64,000 nucleotides of DNA from Sphingobacterium zeae (GCF_030818895.1 NZ_JAUTBA010000001.1:2728001-2792000); one strand, 5' to 3'; positions 17,547 to 26,863 are shown, counted from the stretch's first letter. The notes: generated from the letters alone by a model not told the origin. Made by a program: numbers and translations.

Positions 17547-18065
17547 TTATTTAGATTTATAGACATTTACTTCATTGCCATCAACTATCACAGTACCTGC
17601 GACAACAATGTATTTACTATTTCTTGTCATAGAGCTAGATATATATGAGCTAGAATAATTCCATCCTAAAGATTCAAAAAACTTTTTGATTTTATCAACG
17701 ATCATACCTTTTGAACAAAATTCTTTATTACTCAATAGGTGAAAGGTTATTGCATAGGTAATACTTGGTCGTTTCTCTAACAAGTTAGAATACGCAACAT
17801 TATTTTTATGGATGTGTTTTAGCTTATTACGTGAATCATTTTCAATCACGATCTCTTGTTCATTAAGCTCTATTAACGATTTGTCGAAAAATGAGCTTGC
17901 CACATTAATTGCATCTATATTAAATAATGACTGTCCTTTCCTTATCCTAGATAAAGTTCTAGTTGATTTCTCAATAAGATGGGCAAAATCATTATCTTCA
18001 ATCCCATTACTGTCAATTAGCTTCAGGATATTTGCAGTAATTACTTCTCTATTTATACTGGTCAT
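17547..18065 (-). CDS. XRE-like helix-turn-helix regulator
   Basis: This is a 172-residue protein. Residues 5-65 read like a helix-turn-helix (ILKLIDSNGIEDNDFAHLIE, followed by STRTLSRIRKGQS), the pattern of XRE-type domains. The C-terminal 90 residues are unrecognised (IVDKIKKFFESLGWNYSS). The gene starts a few bases after a CATCTTTG promoter-like box on the minus strand. An inverted repeat (ATTACAAAAA/TTTTTGTAAT) in the divergent promoter region is a plausible operator. It probably controlled itself and a divergent gene that is now truncated. Confidence 0.6.
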   Translation of the reverse strand: MTSINREVITANILKLIDSNGIEDNDFAHLIEKSTRTLSRIRKGQSLFNIDAINVASSFFDKSLIELNEQEIVIENDSRNKLKHIHKNNVAYSNLLEKRPSITYAITFHLLSNKEFCSKGMIVDKIKKFFESLGWNYSSSYISSSMTRNSKYIVVAGTVIVDGNEVNVYKSK

Positions 18066-18089
18066 AAGTCAAAGATGGAACTCGACCGA

Positions 18090-18125
18090 ATTACAAAAAG
18101 TGACATTTAATTCTTTTTTTGTAAT
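18090..18125. promoter_or_regulatory. Inverted-repeat operator candidate between divergent promoters
   Basis: ATTACAAAAA at 18090-18099 and TTTTTGTAAT at 18116-18125 are a perfect 10-bp inverted repeat with a 16-nt spacer. They lie between a minus-strand box for the XRE-like gene and a plus-strand -7 box TATCTTTG at 18134-18141. Confidence 0.4.
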
Positions 18126-18141
18126 TTGTTTATTATCTTTG

Positions 18142-18225
18142 TATAGGAAGAGAGCAGATGCTTTCGGAGAAAAACTTAGGTATTTAAAACAAAGAGTCTT
18201 GCGGCTACATTTTCTGACGCCGTAA
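18142..18225 (+). pseudogene. Remnant of a helix-turn-helix gene N-terminus
   Basis: Behind the plus-strand -7 box the frame reads F-G-E-K-L-R-Y-L-K-Q, the typical opening of XRE regulators. It is then cut off by a palindromic element starting near 18200 and stops at 18225. No good start codon is left. The call rests on about ten residues. Confidence 0.25.
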
Positions 18226-18369
18226 CGCAAGGCAGTAGTTATGAATACCCATGTCTATTCTTATATAAAAGCTTTTATTATATTTGCTTGATAAGATAGA
18301 TATGGGGCTACTGTTAGTCTGTGTTACGTTAGGCGTCAGAAACTTAATTTGTGGCCACAGCATGTAGCC
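18200..18369. repeat. Imperfect palindrome of about 170 bp, MITE-like
   Basis: TTCTGACGCC at 18212-18221 pairs with GGCGTCAGAA at 18332-18341. The outer arms are GGCTACAT at 18203-18210 and ATGTAGCC at 18362-18369. The inner arms are CCCATGTCTATTCTTAT (18248-18264) and its near-complement at 18290-18306. No coding capacity is seen. Confidence 0.45.
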
Positions 18370-18402
18370 CTTTATCTATCAGAGCTGCTCTATGCCCCAA
18401 GA

Positions 18403-18421
18403 CTCGTTAACCAATAACGAG
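18403..18421. terminator. Hairpin, possible terminator
   Basis: CTCGTTA at 18403-18409 pairs with TAACGAG at 18415-18421 around a 5-nt loop. A moderately T-rich stretch (TTATGATTTT) follows on the plus strand. The function is uncertain, as no intact gene ends here. Confidence 0.3.
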
Positions 18422-18594
18422 TTATGATTTTAAAAAACAAACATCCGAACAATTCAATTCCCCCTTAACTTTTGAGGCATGGGGTCATTATGACCATATC
18501 CGAAGCTTGTCAGTGTATCTATATCATCTGCTGTGTAACCAATTATTAGACAACTAACTCGGAGCATTTTTTTTAAACTATTTTATGAACCCGA

Positions 18595-18606
18595 GCGCGT
18601 ACGCGC
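18595..18606. repeat. Alternating CG palindrome before the SusC cluster
   Basis: GCGCGTACGCGC is a perfect 12-bp palindrome inside a longer C/G-alternating stretch (18590-18612), 13 bp before an ATG. It marks the shift from the AT-rich island to ordinary chromosomal composition. Confidence 0.35.
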
Positions 18607-18618
18607 GCGCGGGATAGG

Positions 18619-19044
18619 ATGAGTATTGCCTTAATTTTTCGCGGTACTGATCATTTTAATGCCTCAAAAATGAACCAAAAATCAAACAATATGCTACCCT
18701 TTGAGCTAGCATGTTATGAAATATACGACAATGGATACGATCCATTAAATACCATTCGGGAGTTCTGGTCCCAACATAAAATCACCGACTGTCAGGAAAG
18801 CCTGTGGACACTCTTTGAAAACTATAGAAAGTGTGCAGTGCAGGAAGATGCTGCCGACGTAAAGCAGATGCATACCTTTTTGATGAAAGTGTGCCGTGTG
18901 CTGATCGCTTATTTCCTTGTGCACTTTCGCAAGATCGAAATCGATGCGGTACCATTTGCCTTTGCAGAATCTGTCGAAGCTATAACAGCTGATCTGGAAG
19001 CGAAGCAAAAGATCCACAGTTTCTTTAACCGTATCGCAGAATAA
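18619..19044 (+). CDS. Hypothetical protein preceding SusC
   Basis: This 141-residue, mostly helical soluble protein has no recognised domain and no signal peptide. ATG 18619 is used here; a second ATG at codon 18 (18670) is possible. It ends 18 bp before the SusC-like gene on the same strand, and small proteins in this position are common before SusC genes in Sphingobacterium and Pedobacter. It may be co-transcribed with the transporter. Its role is unknown. Confidence 0.55.
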   Translation: MSIALIFRGTDHFNASKMNQKSNNMLPFELACYEIYDNGYDPLNTIREFWSQHKITDCQESLWTLFENYRKCAVQEDAADVKQMHTFLMKVCRVLIAYFLVHFRKIEIDAVPFAFAESVEAITADLEAKQKIHSFFNRIAE

Positions 19045-19062
19045 TACCTAATCCATAAGCAG

Positions 19063-22000
19063 ATGATAAAAAGATCAAATCTATCCACTGCCTTATTGGA
19101 TAAGGTAGTCAATATTCCAGTTATACAGATTACATTTCTTGTAATCGTGTTCCTCTTAGTTTCTATGTTTAGTTTATCAGCTCAGACGCCCCGCAAGGAC
19201 AGTGGGGCCGATGGGCTTCTTACTGTATCAGGGATAGTCTTATCAGCAATGGACGGTAAACCAATAGCAGGTGTATCGGTCACCATAGCCGATGAAAAGG
19301 GGAGAGCATCAACCAAAAACGATGGCTCCTTTACCATTAAAGTAATAGCTGAAAAGGGCAAGATCATATTCTCCCATCTAGGATACAATGCCCAGTCCTT
19401 GAGTTATACTGTAGGGGTATCAATGGACGTTCGGTTGATACCTATTGATAATAAACTGGATGAGGTGGAGGTATTCAATACGGGTTATCAGCGTATTTCA
19501 AAGGAAAGGACGGTAGGGAGTGTCGATGTGTTGGACCAAAAGCTGATCGACAGGTCAGTTTCTTCTAACATACTGTCGCGAATAAATGGGCTTACCACTG
19601 GGCTGCAACTGCCCAAGATCAATAGCAACGAGGGGGGCAATCAGCCCGAATTTACGATCCGGGGCAAAAGTACTTTATTTGCGAACGCGGAGCCACTAAT
19701 CGTTGTAGATGGCTTTCCTTATGACGGTGGATTAAGTAGCCTCAATCCTGCAGATATTGCATCGATCTCTATCTTAAAGGATGCCGCTGCGGCTTCAATA
19801 TGGGGGGCTCGCTCGGGCAATGGTGTTGTTGTTATCAGTACCAAACAGGGGAGTAAAGACCGACTTTCCTTGTCGGCCGAAGTGACCCAGAGCATCGCCG
19901 ATAAACCTGATCTTTATTATAACAAATCCATATCGAGCAGTGACTTTATTGACGTGGAGAAGTTTCTCTATAAAAAGGGCGCTTATAATGCTCGATTGAA
20001 GACTGGCTATCAGCCGGTTTCACCAGTGGTGGAGCTATTGGATAAAATGAGCAAAGGTGAATTGGCAGAAGAATTAGGGAATGAAATGATTGATGCTTAC
20101 CGCTTAAAAGACAGTCGTGTCCAGCGTTTGAAATACTTCTATCAGATACCGCTCGAACAACAGTATAATCTGGCGATTTCAAGACCTTTCAAGGATGGGA
20201 GTTTTTATATTTCGGGCGGTCTTAACCGACAGGATCAGGCAACTAAATATTCTAAAAATGAGCGCAAGACACTCTTGATGAAATACGACCAGCGATTTCT
20301 GAAGGATCGGCTCAACTTTTCATTTCAGACCAATTTAACAGATACAAGAGTGCAGAGTGCACAGAACAGCCCATCAATGTACCCCTATGAGGAATTGGTT
20401 ACTGCTGATGGTTCGCCAGTGGCAGTAACTGGTGGTATGCGCAATAGCTATGTGGATACCGTCGGCAATGGCAACTTGCTTGACTGGTACTATAATCCAT
20501 TGACCGATCTTGGTAAAGGAATGTCTACCAATTCGCTGTTCAACCTGCGATTGAATGGTACTATAGATGCCAAGATCTTTCCATTCATCACGGCCAGTGT
20601 AAAATATCAATATACAAAATCAATTGGTGACGACCTCATGCGCTATGCGGACGATTCCTATTATGTGCGCAATTTGGTGAATATCTACACGAGATATGAT
20701 AAAGCTACAGGCAAGTATGTAAAGCAGATACCAGCTGGCGAACACCGGATAATCAATCGCTTACGCGGCGCATCGTATTTATGGCGAGGGCAACTGGCTT
20801 TGGATAAGAGGGTCAACAAAGATCATCATATAACAGCGCTCATGGCAATGGAACTGTCGGATGCAAGGAGTGAAGTGGATAAGAAGCAGCTGTTTGGCTA
20901 TGATCCCTCCACTGCAACAGCAGCAACAATAGACCATATCAATGCCTTGCCGCGTATTTATGGGGGGAGTCAGGTCATCAATAACGGAAACTATCAGGAT
21001 TGGCATGTAGACCGATACCGTTCGTATCTGTTGAATGCAGCGTATAGCTACAGAAGTATTTATAATGTATATGGAAGCATCCGTAGGGATGAATCTAATC
21101 TATTCGGTGTAGCAACCAACCAAAAGGGAGTGCCTCTATGGTCGATCGGTGGTGCTTATAACCTAAAGGTAGATTTGTTGCCAGCCGTAAATTGGCTATC
21201 CGACGTCAGGCTCCGTGCCTCCTATGGTGTACAGGGAAACGTCGACAAAACTATGTCAGCATGGCTGACAGCAAGGTATCCGACATCCAAAAACGGGTAT
21301 CAGAATTTATATGCTACAATTCTTAACCCACCAAATCCGTCTTTACGTTGGGAAAAGAACAAAGTGACAAATATCGGGTTTGATATCGGTCTGTTCAACC
21401 AGAGGATAGTTATGCAGGTAGATCGCTATTGGAAAAAGGGCAATGATCTTATCGGAAATGGACCTATTGCACCGCAGACCGGGCTTACCCAATATAAAGG
21501 TAATGTGGCGGATACCGAAATTGAAGGATTTGATCTATCCCTGACCACTAAAAATAGTTTGGGTAAGCTGCAATGGCAAACGGTACTTAATTTTTCAAAA
21601 GCTAAAGACAAGGTTGTTCGTTATCTGGTCAAACAAGCAAGCAATTTTAGCTATATGACCACAAATTATCTCAACCCGTATGAGGGATTTCCACAATCGG
21701 CATTGTTTAGCTTTCCTTATGCTGGGTTGGACGGTGATGGCAATCCCATCGGCTATATGAATGGTGTAGAGAGTAAAGATTATAGTGCCATCCTCAATAA
21801 TAAGGACCTGGAGAACATCCAATTCCATGGACCCCGTATACCGCCTTTTTTCGGTTCATTTAGGAATGATTTCAGCTATGGCCGTTTGTATGCTAGTTTT
21901 AATATCATGTATCAGTTTGGTGGATATTTTAGGCGCTTATCCTTAAGCAATGCAGACCTTTATAGTGCGACTACAATGGGGGCTGCGATATACGATTACG

Positions 22001-22323
22001 ATAAGCGTTGGCAACTGCCGGGGGATGAGGCGTGGACAAATGTACCTGCACTAATCTATCCTTCAAACTCGTCGCGGAGCAATCTGTTTGCTTACAGTAA
22101 TGCTCTGGTTGAAAAGTCTGACATAGTCCGTCTGCGGGATATACAGATTGGCTGGCGTTTAGTAGACTATTTCCGATGGATAAAGGCATTGGACCTCACT
22201 TTTGTAGTCGATAATGTAGGTATTCTCTGGCGGGCCAATAAACAGGGTTTGGATCCAAATGTATTCCAATCGGCCTATCCCGTTCCAAGGGAATTTAGCC
22301 TACGGCTTAAAACAAATTTTTAA
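19063..22323 (+). CDS. SusC/RagA-like TonB-dependent outer-membrane receptor
   Basis: This 1086-residue outer-membrane transporter has a signal/hydrophobic segment at residues 20-42. A carboxypeptidase-regulatory-like domain follows at about 50-130 (SGIVLSAMDGKPIAGVSVTI). The TonB plug covers about 150-275, with the SusC-type LIVVDGFPYDGG and SISILKDAAAASIWGARSG. A 22-strand barrel runs to a terminal F. It imports oligomeric nutrients with its SusD partner, powered by TonB. It lacks an STN domain, unlike the second SusC in this window, so it should not signal to a sigma factor. It is followed 18 bp later by SusD, TlpA comes next, and all are on one strand. The substrate cannot be read from the sequence. 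Confidence 0.95.
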   Translation: MIKRSNLSTALLDKVVNIPVIQITFLVIVFLLVSMFSLSAQTPRKDSGADGLLTVSGIVLSAMDGKPIAGVSVTIADEKGRASTKNDGSFTIKVIAEKGKIIFSHLGYNAQSLSYTVGVSMDVRLIPIDNKLDEVEVFNTGYQRISKERTVGSVDVLDQKLIDRSVSSNILSRINGLTTGLQLPKINSNEGGNQPEFTIRGKSTLFANAEPLIVVDGFPYDGGLSSLNPADIASISILKDAAAASIWGARSGNGVVVISTKQGSKDRLSLSAEVTQSIADKPDLYYNKSISSSDFIDVEKFLYKKGAYNARLKTGYQPVSPVVELLDKMSKGELAEELGNEMIDAYRLKDSRVQRLKYFYQIPLEQQYNLAISRPFKDGSFYISGGLNRQDQATKYSKNERKTLLMKYDQRFLKDRLNFSFQTNLTDTRVQSAQNSPSMYPYEELVTADGSPVAVTGGMRNSYVDTVGNGNLLDWYYNPLTDLGKGMSTNSLFNLRLNGTIDAKIFPFITASVKYQYTKSIGDDLMRYADDSYYVRNLVNIYTRYDKATGKYVKQIPAGEHRIINRLRGASYLWRGQLALDKRVNKDHHITALMAMELSDARSEVDKKQLFGYDPSTATAATIDHINALPRIYGGSQVINNGNYQDWHVDRYRSYLLNAAYSYRSIYNVYGSIRRDESNLFGVATNQKGVPLWSIGGAYNLKVDLLPAVNWLSDVRLRASYGVQGNVDKTMSAWLTARYPTSKNGYQNLYATILNPPNPSLRWEKNKVTNIGFDIGLFNQRIVMQVDRYWKKGNDLIGNGPIAPQTGLTQYKGNVADTEIEGFDLSLTTKNSLGKLQWQTVLNFSKAKDKVVRYLVKQASNFSYMTTNYLNPYEGFPQSALFSFPYAGLDGDGNPIGYMNGVESKDYSAILNNKDLENIQFHGPRIPPFFGSFRNDFSYGRLYASFNIMYQFGGYFRRLSLSNADLYSATTMGAAIYDYDKRWQLPGDEAWTNVPALIYPSNSSRSNLFAYSNALVEKSDIVRLRDIQIGWRLVDYFRWIKALDLTFVVDNVGILWRANKQGLDPNVFQSAYPVPREFSLRLKTNF

Positions 22324-22341
22324 TGTATAAAGGATACTAAC

Positions 22342-23739
22342 ATGAAAAAACAATTTTATATATATGTATTGCCCTTTTTACTCTGCATGGGCTGTGCAAA
22401 GTCTTTTTTGGAAGAGAAACCAGATGCGAGTATAGTAAATCCAAAGACTTTAAACGATTGCCGACGACTTTTGGATAACGATGGTCAGCTGGGGCAGGGC
22501 TTAAACTATTGGTTTCCGTCTTTGGGCCAATTAGCTTCTGATGAATATTACTATAATAAGGCCACATGGGAGTCGACAGTATTCGTACAGGAGCGAAATG
22601 CCTATATCTGGGAGGATGATATCTACGAAGGTAATCCGCAGATCGGCGAATGGAACAATAGTTACTACGCTATCTATGTATGCAATGTTGTCCTCGATGT
22701 ATTGAATAACATCGAGGTTACTGCCGCGAATAGGGATGAATATAATGATATCAAAGGTACGGCATTATTTTTCAGGGCAATGTGGAATTTCGCGCTTGCC
22801 GAAACCTTTTGTCTGCCATATGATGAGAAGACTGCTGCAAATGAAATGGGAATTCCGTTGCGCTACTCGCCTAATATCGATCAGTTGGAGAAGAGAGCAA
22901 CACTTGAGGCCACCTATAGTAGTATCGTGCAGGATATGGAGCAGTCTGCCAAACTCTTGCAAAACAAAACTCCATCTGTTTTTAGGAATAGACCTTGTAC
23001 TGCTGCTGCAGAGGCTATGCTGGCTAGGATTTATTTGGTTATGGGAAATTATGAAAAGGCTCTGCAGTATAGTGAGAATTCGTACACGACATACAATGTC
23101 CTATTGGATTATAATAAACTTACCTTAGACGGAGATGCAATTTTCGATAGGAATAACGCGGAGATTTTAGTGATGTGCACCCAGCAAGGGTACCTCTCAA
23201 CTGCTGTTGGAAGATTTGCGCCCAACAGTTTTGTGGATTCGACCTTAATTGCGCTCTATCACCCCAAAGACCTGCGGTTAAAAGCATATTTCACCTTTAC
23301 CCAAGATGGAAAAGCAAATAGAAAGAATCTGTATACCACAGGGCTGAATGGAACAAATTGTTTTAATGGTGCGGCTACCGACGAGGTTTTGCTGATACTC
23401 GCCGAATGTAAAGCAAGAGCTGGGGATCTTGATGGGACAAAAATATTGTTGGACAATCTCTACAAAAATCGTTTCGCCGCAGAAAACTTACCACAGCTCA
23501 ATTTTAATAATAGTAACGATGCTATTCAACAGGTGTTGGATGAGCGAGGTAAAGAACTTCTTTTTCGGGGGATGCGCTGGTCGGATGTCCGTCGATTAAA
23601 TGTAGAGGGAAGGGATATAAGTTTTAAAAGAATATTGGGCGAAAAGGAATATATACTACCGCCTAAAAGTTTAAAATATGCCTTTTTATTACCAATACAG
23701 GAAATTCAATTCAGTGGATTAATACAAAACAAAAGATAG
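22342..23739 (+). CDS. SusD/RagB-like nutrient-binding lipoprotein
   Basis: This 465-residue protein has a lipoprotein signal ending L-L-C-M-G-C (lipid-anchored Cys 18), followed by K-S-F-L-E-E-K-P-D. The SusD N-terminal helical region and the C-terminal RagB motif (ERGKELLFRGMRWSDVRRLN at about 405-425) are clear. It would cap the adjacent SusC barrel on the outer surface and bind the substrate. It lies 18 bp after susC and 3 bp before the TlpA gene, so it is certainly in the same operon. Confidence 0.95.
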   Translation: MKKQFYIYVLPFLLCMGCAKSFLEEKPDASIVNPKTLNDCRRLLDNDGQLGQGLNYWFPSLGQLASDEYYYNKATWESTVFVQERNAYIWEDDIYEGNPQIGEWNNSYYAIYVCNVVLDVLNNIEVTAANRDEYNDIKGTALFFRAMWNFALAETFCLPYDEKTAANEMGIPLRYSPNIDQLEKRATLEATYSSIVQDMEQSAKLLQNKTPSVFRNRPCTAAAEAMLARIYLVMGNYEKALQYSENSYTTYNVLLDYNKLTLDGDAIFDRNNAEILVMCTQQGYLSTAVGRFAPNSFVDSTLIALYHPKDLRLKAYFTFTQDGKANRKNLYTTGLNGTNCFNGAATDEVLLILAECKARAGDLDGTKILLDNLYKNRFAAENLPQLNFNNSNDAIQQVLDERGKELLFRGMRWSDVRRLNVEGRDISFKRILGEKEYILPPKSLKYAFLLPIQEIQFSGLIQNKR

Positions 23740-23742
23740 CAT

Positions 23743-24369
23743 ATGAAAACAAACAAACGCAGATTATTTATGCTAGGCATAGTGATTTTTTTGAAATCGT
23801 TTACATGTCAAAATGTAACTGCAAATATAAGATTTATTGCTCCAAAGCCTGATAGTTCGATGGCTTATCCCTTTGAGTTGAAGGACAGAGATGGAAAACT
23901 TATACGCATGGCAGATTTTAAAGGTAAGGTAGTGGTAATTGATTTTTGGGTAAATCGGTGTGCACCATGTTTGGCTTTGTCAGAACCGTTAGCCAAAATA
24001 AGAAAATACTATGAATCCAATAAAGACGTCGTTTTCATTGACATCAATCTGGATGATGATGCCGATGTATGGAAAAATTGTTTAGATAATGGTGATGTTC
24101 AAAAAAATCGAACTATTTACTATACCGACTCCTTATCAATTTCTTTAAGCACAGCTCCAGAAGGTTTTTATCATCCGATCACAAGTTACTATAGCATGAA
24201 AGGAGTACCTCGGTGGATCATAATCGGCAAAGAGGGGGAAATCATAGCAAGAAATCCCCCTAGGCCGTTGCCTGAAAAGAATGGGATAGAATCCGCCGGA
24301 TCGCTGAGATTTAAAGCGCTTATCAACGAATATTTACTATCCCATTCAAAAAAAGCTAAGGTGCGGTAG
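23743..24369 (+). CDS. TlpA-like thioredoxin-fold protein
   Basis: This is a 208-residue protein. The N-terminal hydrophobic segment (about 8-28) targets it to the envelope. The AhpC/TSA-thioredoxin core has V-V-V-I-D-F-W-V-N-R-C-A-P-C, with the redox-active CxxC at about 74-77. The usual W-A-x-W before the CxxC is altered to W-V-N-R. A cis-Pro loop (GVPRWIIIG) follows. It probably acts as a periplasmic thiol-disulfide reductase. It is 3 bp after susD. Its 3' end overlaps the convergent DUF6520 gene by 14 bp. Confidence 0.85.
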   Translation: MKTNKRRLFMLGIVIFLKSFTCQNVTANIRFIAPKPDSSMAYPFELKDRDGKLIRMADFKGKVVVIDFWVNRCAPCLALSEPLAKIRKYYESNKDVVFIDINLDDDADVWKNCLDNGDVQKNRTIYYTDSLSISLSTAPEGFYHPITSYYSMKGVPRWIIIGKEGEIIARNPPRPLPEKNGIESAGSLRFKALINEYLLSHSKKAKVR

Positions 24370-24643
24370 CAAAATCACCGTTAAATTCTCCTTGACTGAC
24401 AGGCTGCGGTGAGGGAGCCTGATTTTGAGGAATTGTCAATTGGTCACTCTCAATTCTCCAGAGACAGGTGTTCGGTGTCGTAGGCTGACACTCACCGCTA
24501 GTTTCGTCTACCATACGGTATTCATTGCCTACTAATTTGTAAAGATGGGTATCCGCTTTTTTGAAGCTATTGAACCCAAAGAATGATGCGACTGCAATGG
24601 CCACAGCTACTGTGGCTTTTGCATTAAATTTGAATTGTTTCAT
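24356..24643 (-). CDS. DUF6520 family protein
   Basis: This 95-residue small secreted protein matches the DUF6520 pattern of Bacteroidota: K-F-N-A-K-A-T-V-A-V-A-I-A-V near the N-terminus as signal peptide, a short F-F-G-F-N-S-F-K-K junction, and a Cys pair in the C-terminal half. These genes commonly sit with MauE-like membrane proteins and TlpA genes near SusCD loci, as here. The function is unknown; an extracytoplasmic redox substrate or peptide is conceivable. Confidence 0.75.
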   Translation of the reverse strand: MKQFKFNAKATVAVAIAVASFFGFNSFKKADTHLYKLVGNEYRMVDETSGECQPTTPNTCLWRIESDQLTIPQNQAPSPQPVSQGEFNGDFATAP

Positions 24644-24804
24644 AACATCGTTTATGAATGATAATAATTTAATAGTTGGCTCTGTTTTAAATCCTAATGG
24701 AGCGAAAGGTAAGCCAATCCTTTACATGTCTTTTGGCAGACGCGCCCTTCCACCAGGCCAGCCTAGGGCTCAGTTTCCGCTGTAGCGATTAGCACTAATA
24801 TCTT

Positions 24805-25359
24805 TCAGGTTACCCGGGTATTAGCTCGTTTCCTTATACTATCTAATAGCAATCCGGCAATAGCAAATACAGCGATAATTCCATTAATCCAGAGATGTCC
24901 TTTCCAATCGGTAGGGAACTCCAGCGTACAATAGCATGGAATAAATCCCCACGTTCTTTTTAACACAAGCGTGATATACCAGGAGAAAGCGATCATAAGC
25001 AAGATCGTTAACAAGAATCCATACCGCCGTGTTTTTTCGAAAATAAAGAGTACAGCTGTACTAAGCTGAATTAGGGGTAAGAGGTACGACAATACAACTC
25101 CATAATTATCTTCGAACGGCTGATCTAGCATAGCTTGTCGAAACGCAGTATAGTCAAATATCTTTCTTGAGCCGACAACAATCCACAGGATTAAGAGCAA
25201 GTAAGTAAAGGATTGTACCACAAACGCGCGGGGATGATTTTTACCGAAATAGATCAGTTCAAAAAATTTTGCTTTTAAAAGTGCCAATGCTACCCAGTGC
25301 CCTCTTCCCCGGTTTGGTGCCGGAGCTGTTTGCTCAATATGATTATTAACTTTATCCAT
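24805..25359 (-). CDS. MauE/DoxX-like redox-associated membrane protein
   Basis: This 184-residue protein has four predicted membrane helices (about 45-65, 85-105, 112-132 and 152-172) and a C-Y-C motif in GFIPCYCTLEF. The layout fits the MauE/DoxX family, which supports disulfide formation or electron transfer in the envelope. It lies upstream of DUF6520 on the same strand, with a 160-bp gap that has no gene. The TlpA gene converges on the pair. An AraC regulator lies upstream, and two 16-bp direct repeats stand between it and this gene. Confidence 0.75.
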   Translation of the reverse strand: MDKVNNHIEQTAPAPNRGRGHWVALALLKAKFFELIYFGKNHPRAFVVQSFTYLLLILWIVVGSRKIFDYTAFRQAMLDQPFEDNYGVVLSYLLPLIQLSTAVLFIFEKTRRYGFLLTILLMIAFSWYITLVLKRTWGFIPCYCTLEFPTDWKGHLWINGIIAVFAIAGLLLDSIRKRANTRVT

Positions 25360-25485
25360 TGTATTAATGATTTACTTTCTGTATATACTTATTTCTACTC
25401 TACATAGGCGGTTTTGTTATATGCTTATCCACTACCATCCCGTCAACCATCTTATACCAAAGTTCGCCAGTAAAAATTAGGTGGG

Positions 25486-25524
25486 ATATACAGAATCTGG
25501 ACTCTCGTATATACAGAATCTGGA
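25486..25524. promoter_or_regulatory. Tandem 16-bp direct repeats upstream of the MauE-like gene, operator candidate
   Basis: ATATACAGAATCTGGA occurs at 25486-25501 and again at 25509-25524, a 23-bp period. The site is about 130 bp upstream of the MauE-like start and just past the end of an AraC gene. AraC proteins usually bind such direct repeats. Confidence 0.45.
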
Positions 25525-25570
25525 TAATGGATGCCAATAGCTATAAAATGTATAATAGGGGCGTGTCCAA

Positions 25571-26569
25571 TCATGGGTTAATGCGCTTAAAATATGCCGT
25601 TGGCGTCATGCCCGTTTGATTTTTAAAAAAGCGGACAAAGCTGCTGGGCGATGTGTAGCCGAGCTCGTAGGCAATTTCGTCGGTATGCATGCCATCCGCT
25701 ATATACTTCTTGGCAAGGCGTAGCATAAACGCTATTTTCAGCTCCTGGGGACTCTGTCCGTAATAGCTATGTATAAGTTGATGCAGGTAGTCCTTACTGA
25801 TTCCAAACCGGTCGGCAATATCTTCCAGTTTAAAATCCTGTCCATGCGCTGCCACAGCCTGTTTGATGGCTGAATAGGCCGCTTTGGACTGTGCTTGCGA
25901 TTGCGATATCTTCTCGTATTCTTCAAAAATCTTTTCCTTCGATAGCTGGATCAGTTTCTTGATGGCCCAGAGGATATTGACCTCGCTATCCAGATCGCCT
26001 TTTTTGATTTTTGCCGCAATGGACTTCATCAATGAAATGGTTCGGGGGCCCACCCGAAAATCAATGCTGCAGCAGGATCGCTTGTCTCCATTTCGATAGG
26101 CATCGACCAGGTGATGCAAGAACTGGAAGGGGCGCTCGTTGCCATCCCGGAAAATACTGCCGCGGAAATAAAAGTTGACAAGCGTACAGCTGCCTGCGGG
26201 AATGTATATTTCATAATCGCCTCTGGTTAAGTAGAAATAACGACCGCGATTGCAAGCGATGCTGTAATTGGTCTGCTGGCCGATATCCTTGATCTGAATT
26301 GCAGAGTCGTCACTCAAAACATAGATGATATGCATATCGGAGCGCTTTACCCTTACCGGGATGACGATATCGCTTGATACCGCAACATCCAGCAGGTTGA
26401 TGTAGCCGAGCAGCCCATCAAACTCCTGCAGGCAAGCTTGGCCAGAGGGGTGTCGGTAGTGACTGATCTTTCCATTGGATAGTGCTATTTGTGGCTGAAT
26501 AGTCGATTCAGCAAGTGGGCAGGACGCGCCAAAGACAGATTCAAGATGGAGATGTAATGCTTTTTTCAT
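25571..26569 (-). CDS. AraC family transcriptional regulator
   Basis: This is a 332-residue protein. Residues 1-220 form an unassigned cupin-like ligand-binding region. Residues 232-330 form the double helix-turn-helix (FKLEDIADRFGISKDYLHQL, then IAYELGYTSPSSFVRFFKNQ and GMTPTAYF), complete and of standard spacing. It lies upstream of the MauE/DUF6520 genes on the same strand and is a plausible regulator of them through the direct repeats at 25486-25524. The ligand is unknown. Confidence 0.9.
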   Translation of the reverse strand: MKKALHLHLESVFGASCPLAESTIQPQIALSNGKISHYRHPSGQACLQEFDGLLGYINLLDVAVSSDIVIPVRVKRSDMHIIYVLSDDSAIQIKDIGQQTNYSIACNRGRYFYLTRGDYEIYIPAGSCTLVNFYFRGSIFRDGNERPFQFLHHLVDAYRNGDKRSCCSIDFRVGPRTISLMKSIAAKIKKGDLDSEVNILWAIKKLIQLSKEKIFEEYEKISQSQAQSKAAYSAIKQAVAAHGQDFKLEDIADRFGISKDYLHQLIHSYYGQSPQELKIAFMLRLAKKYIADGMHTDEIAYELGYTSPSSFVRFFKNQTGMTPTAYFKRINP

Positions 26570-26863
26570 TCGCTTTAGGCGTATAAGTTTCCCCCGGCCA
26601 GGATTGCGGGATGATCATGGGGAGTGATTTTTCGATAAGGTCCAATTGCTTTCCTACTGTTTTAAATTTTTATTTATCTGATTACTATTTAGTATAAATA
26701 TGGCGTTTATTTGGTCACGGATGCAAGTGTAGTGTCCTAACCTCCGCTATTTTGGAGGATAATTTTCCTTTTAAAAGCCGTAAATCAGTTTTTAGTAAAT
26801 TTTGTTTAGTAAATTGGGTGATTAAATAATAACATAATAACAACCTAAACCAATTAAGGGAAT

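Noticed and set aside
18200..18369. CRISPR repeat or tRNA gene
   Set aside because: The structure is one long palindrome, not spaced repeats, and it has no cloverleaf or anticodon arm.
19182..22189. Several 60-80-codon minus frames inside the SusC gene
   Set aside because: They are antisense shadows of a clear TonB-dependent receptor.
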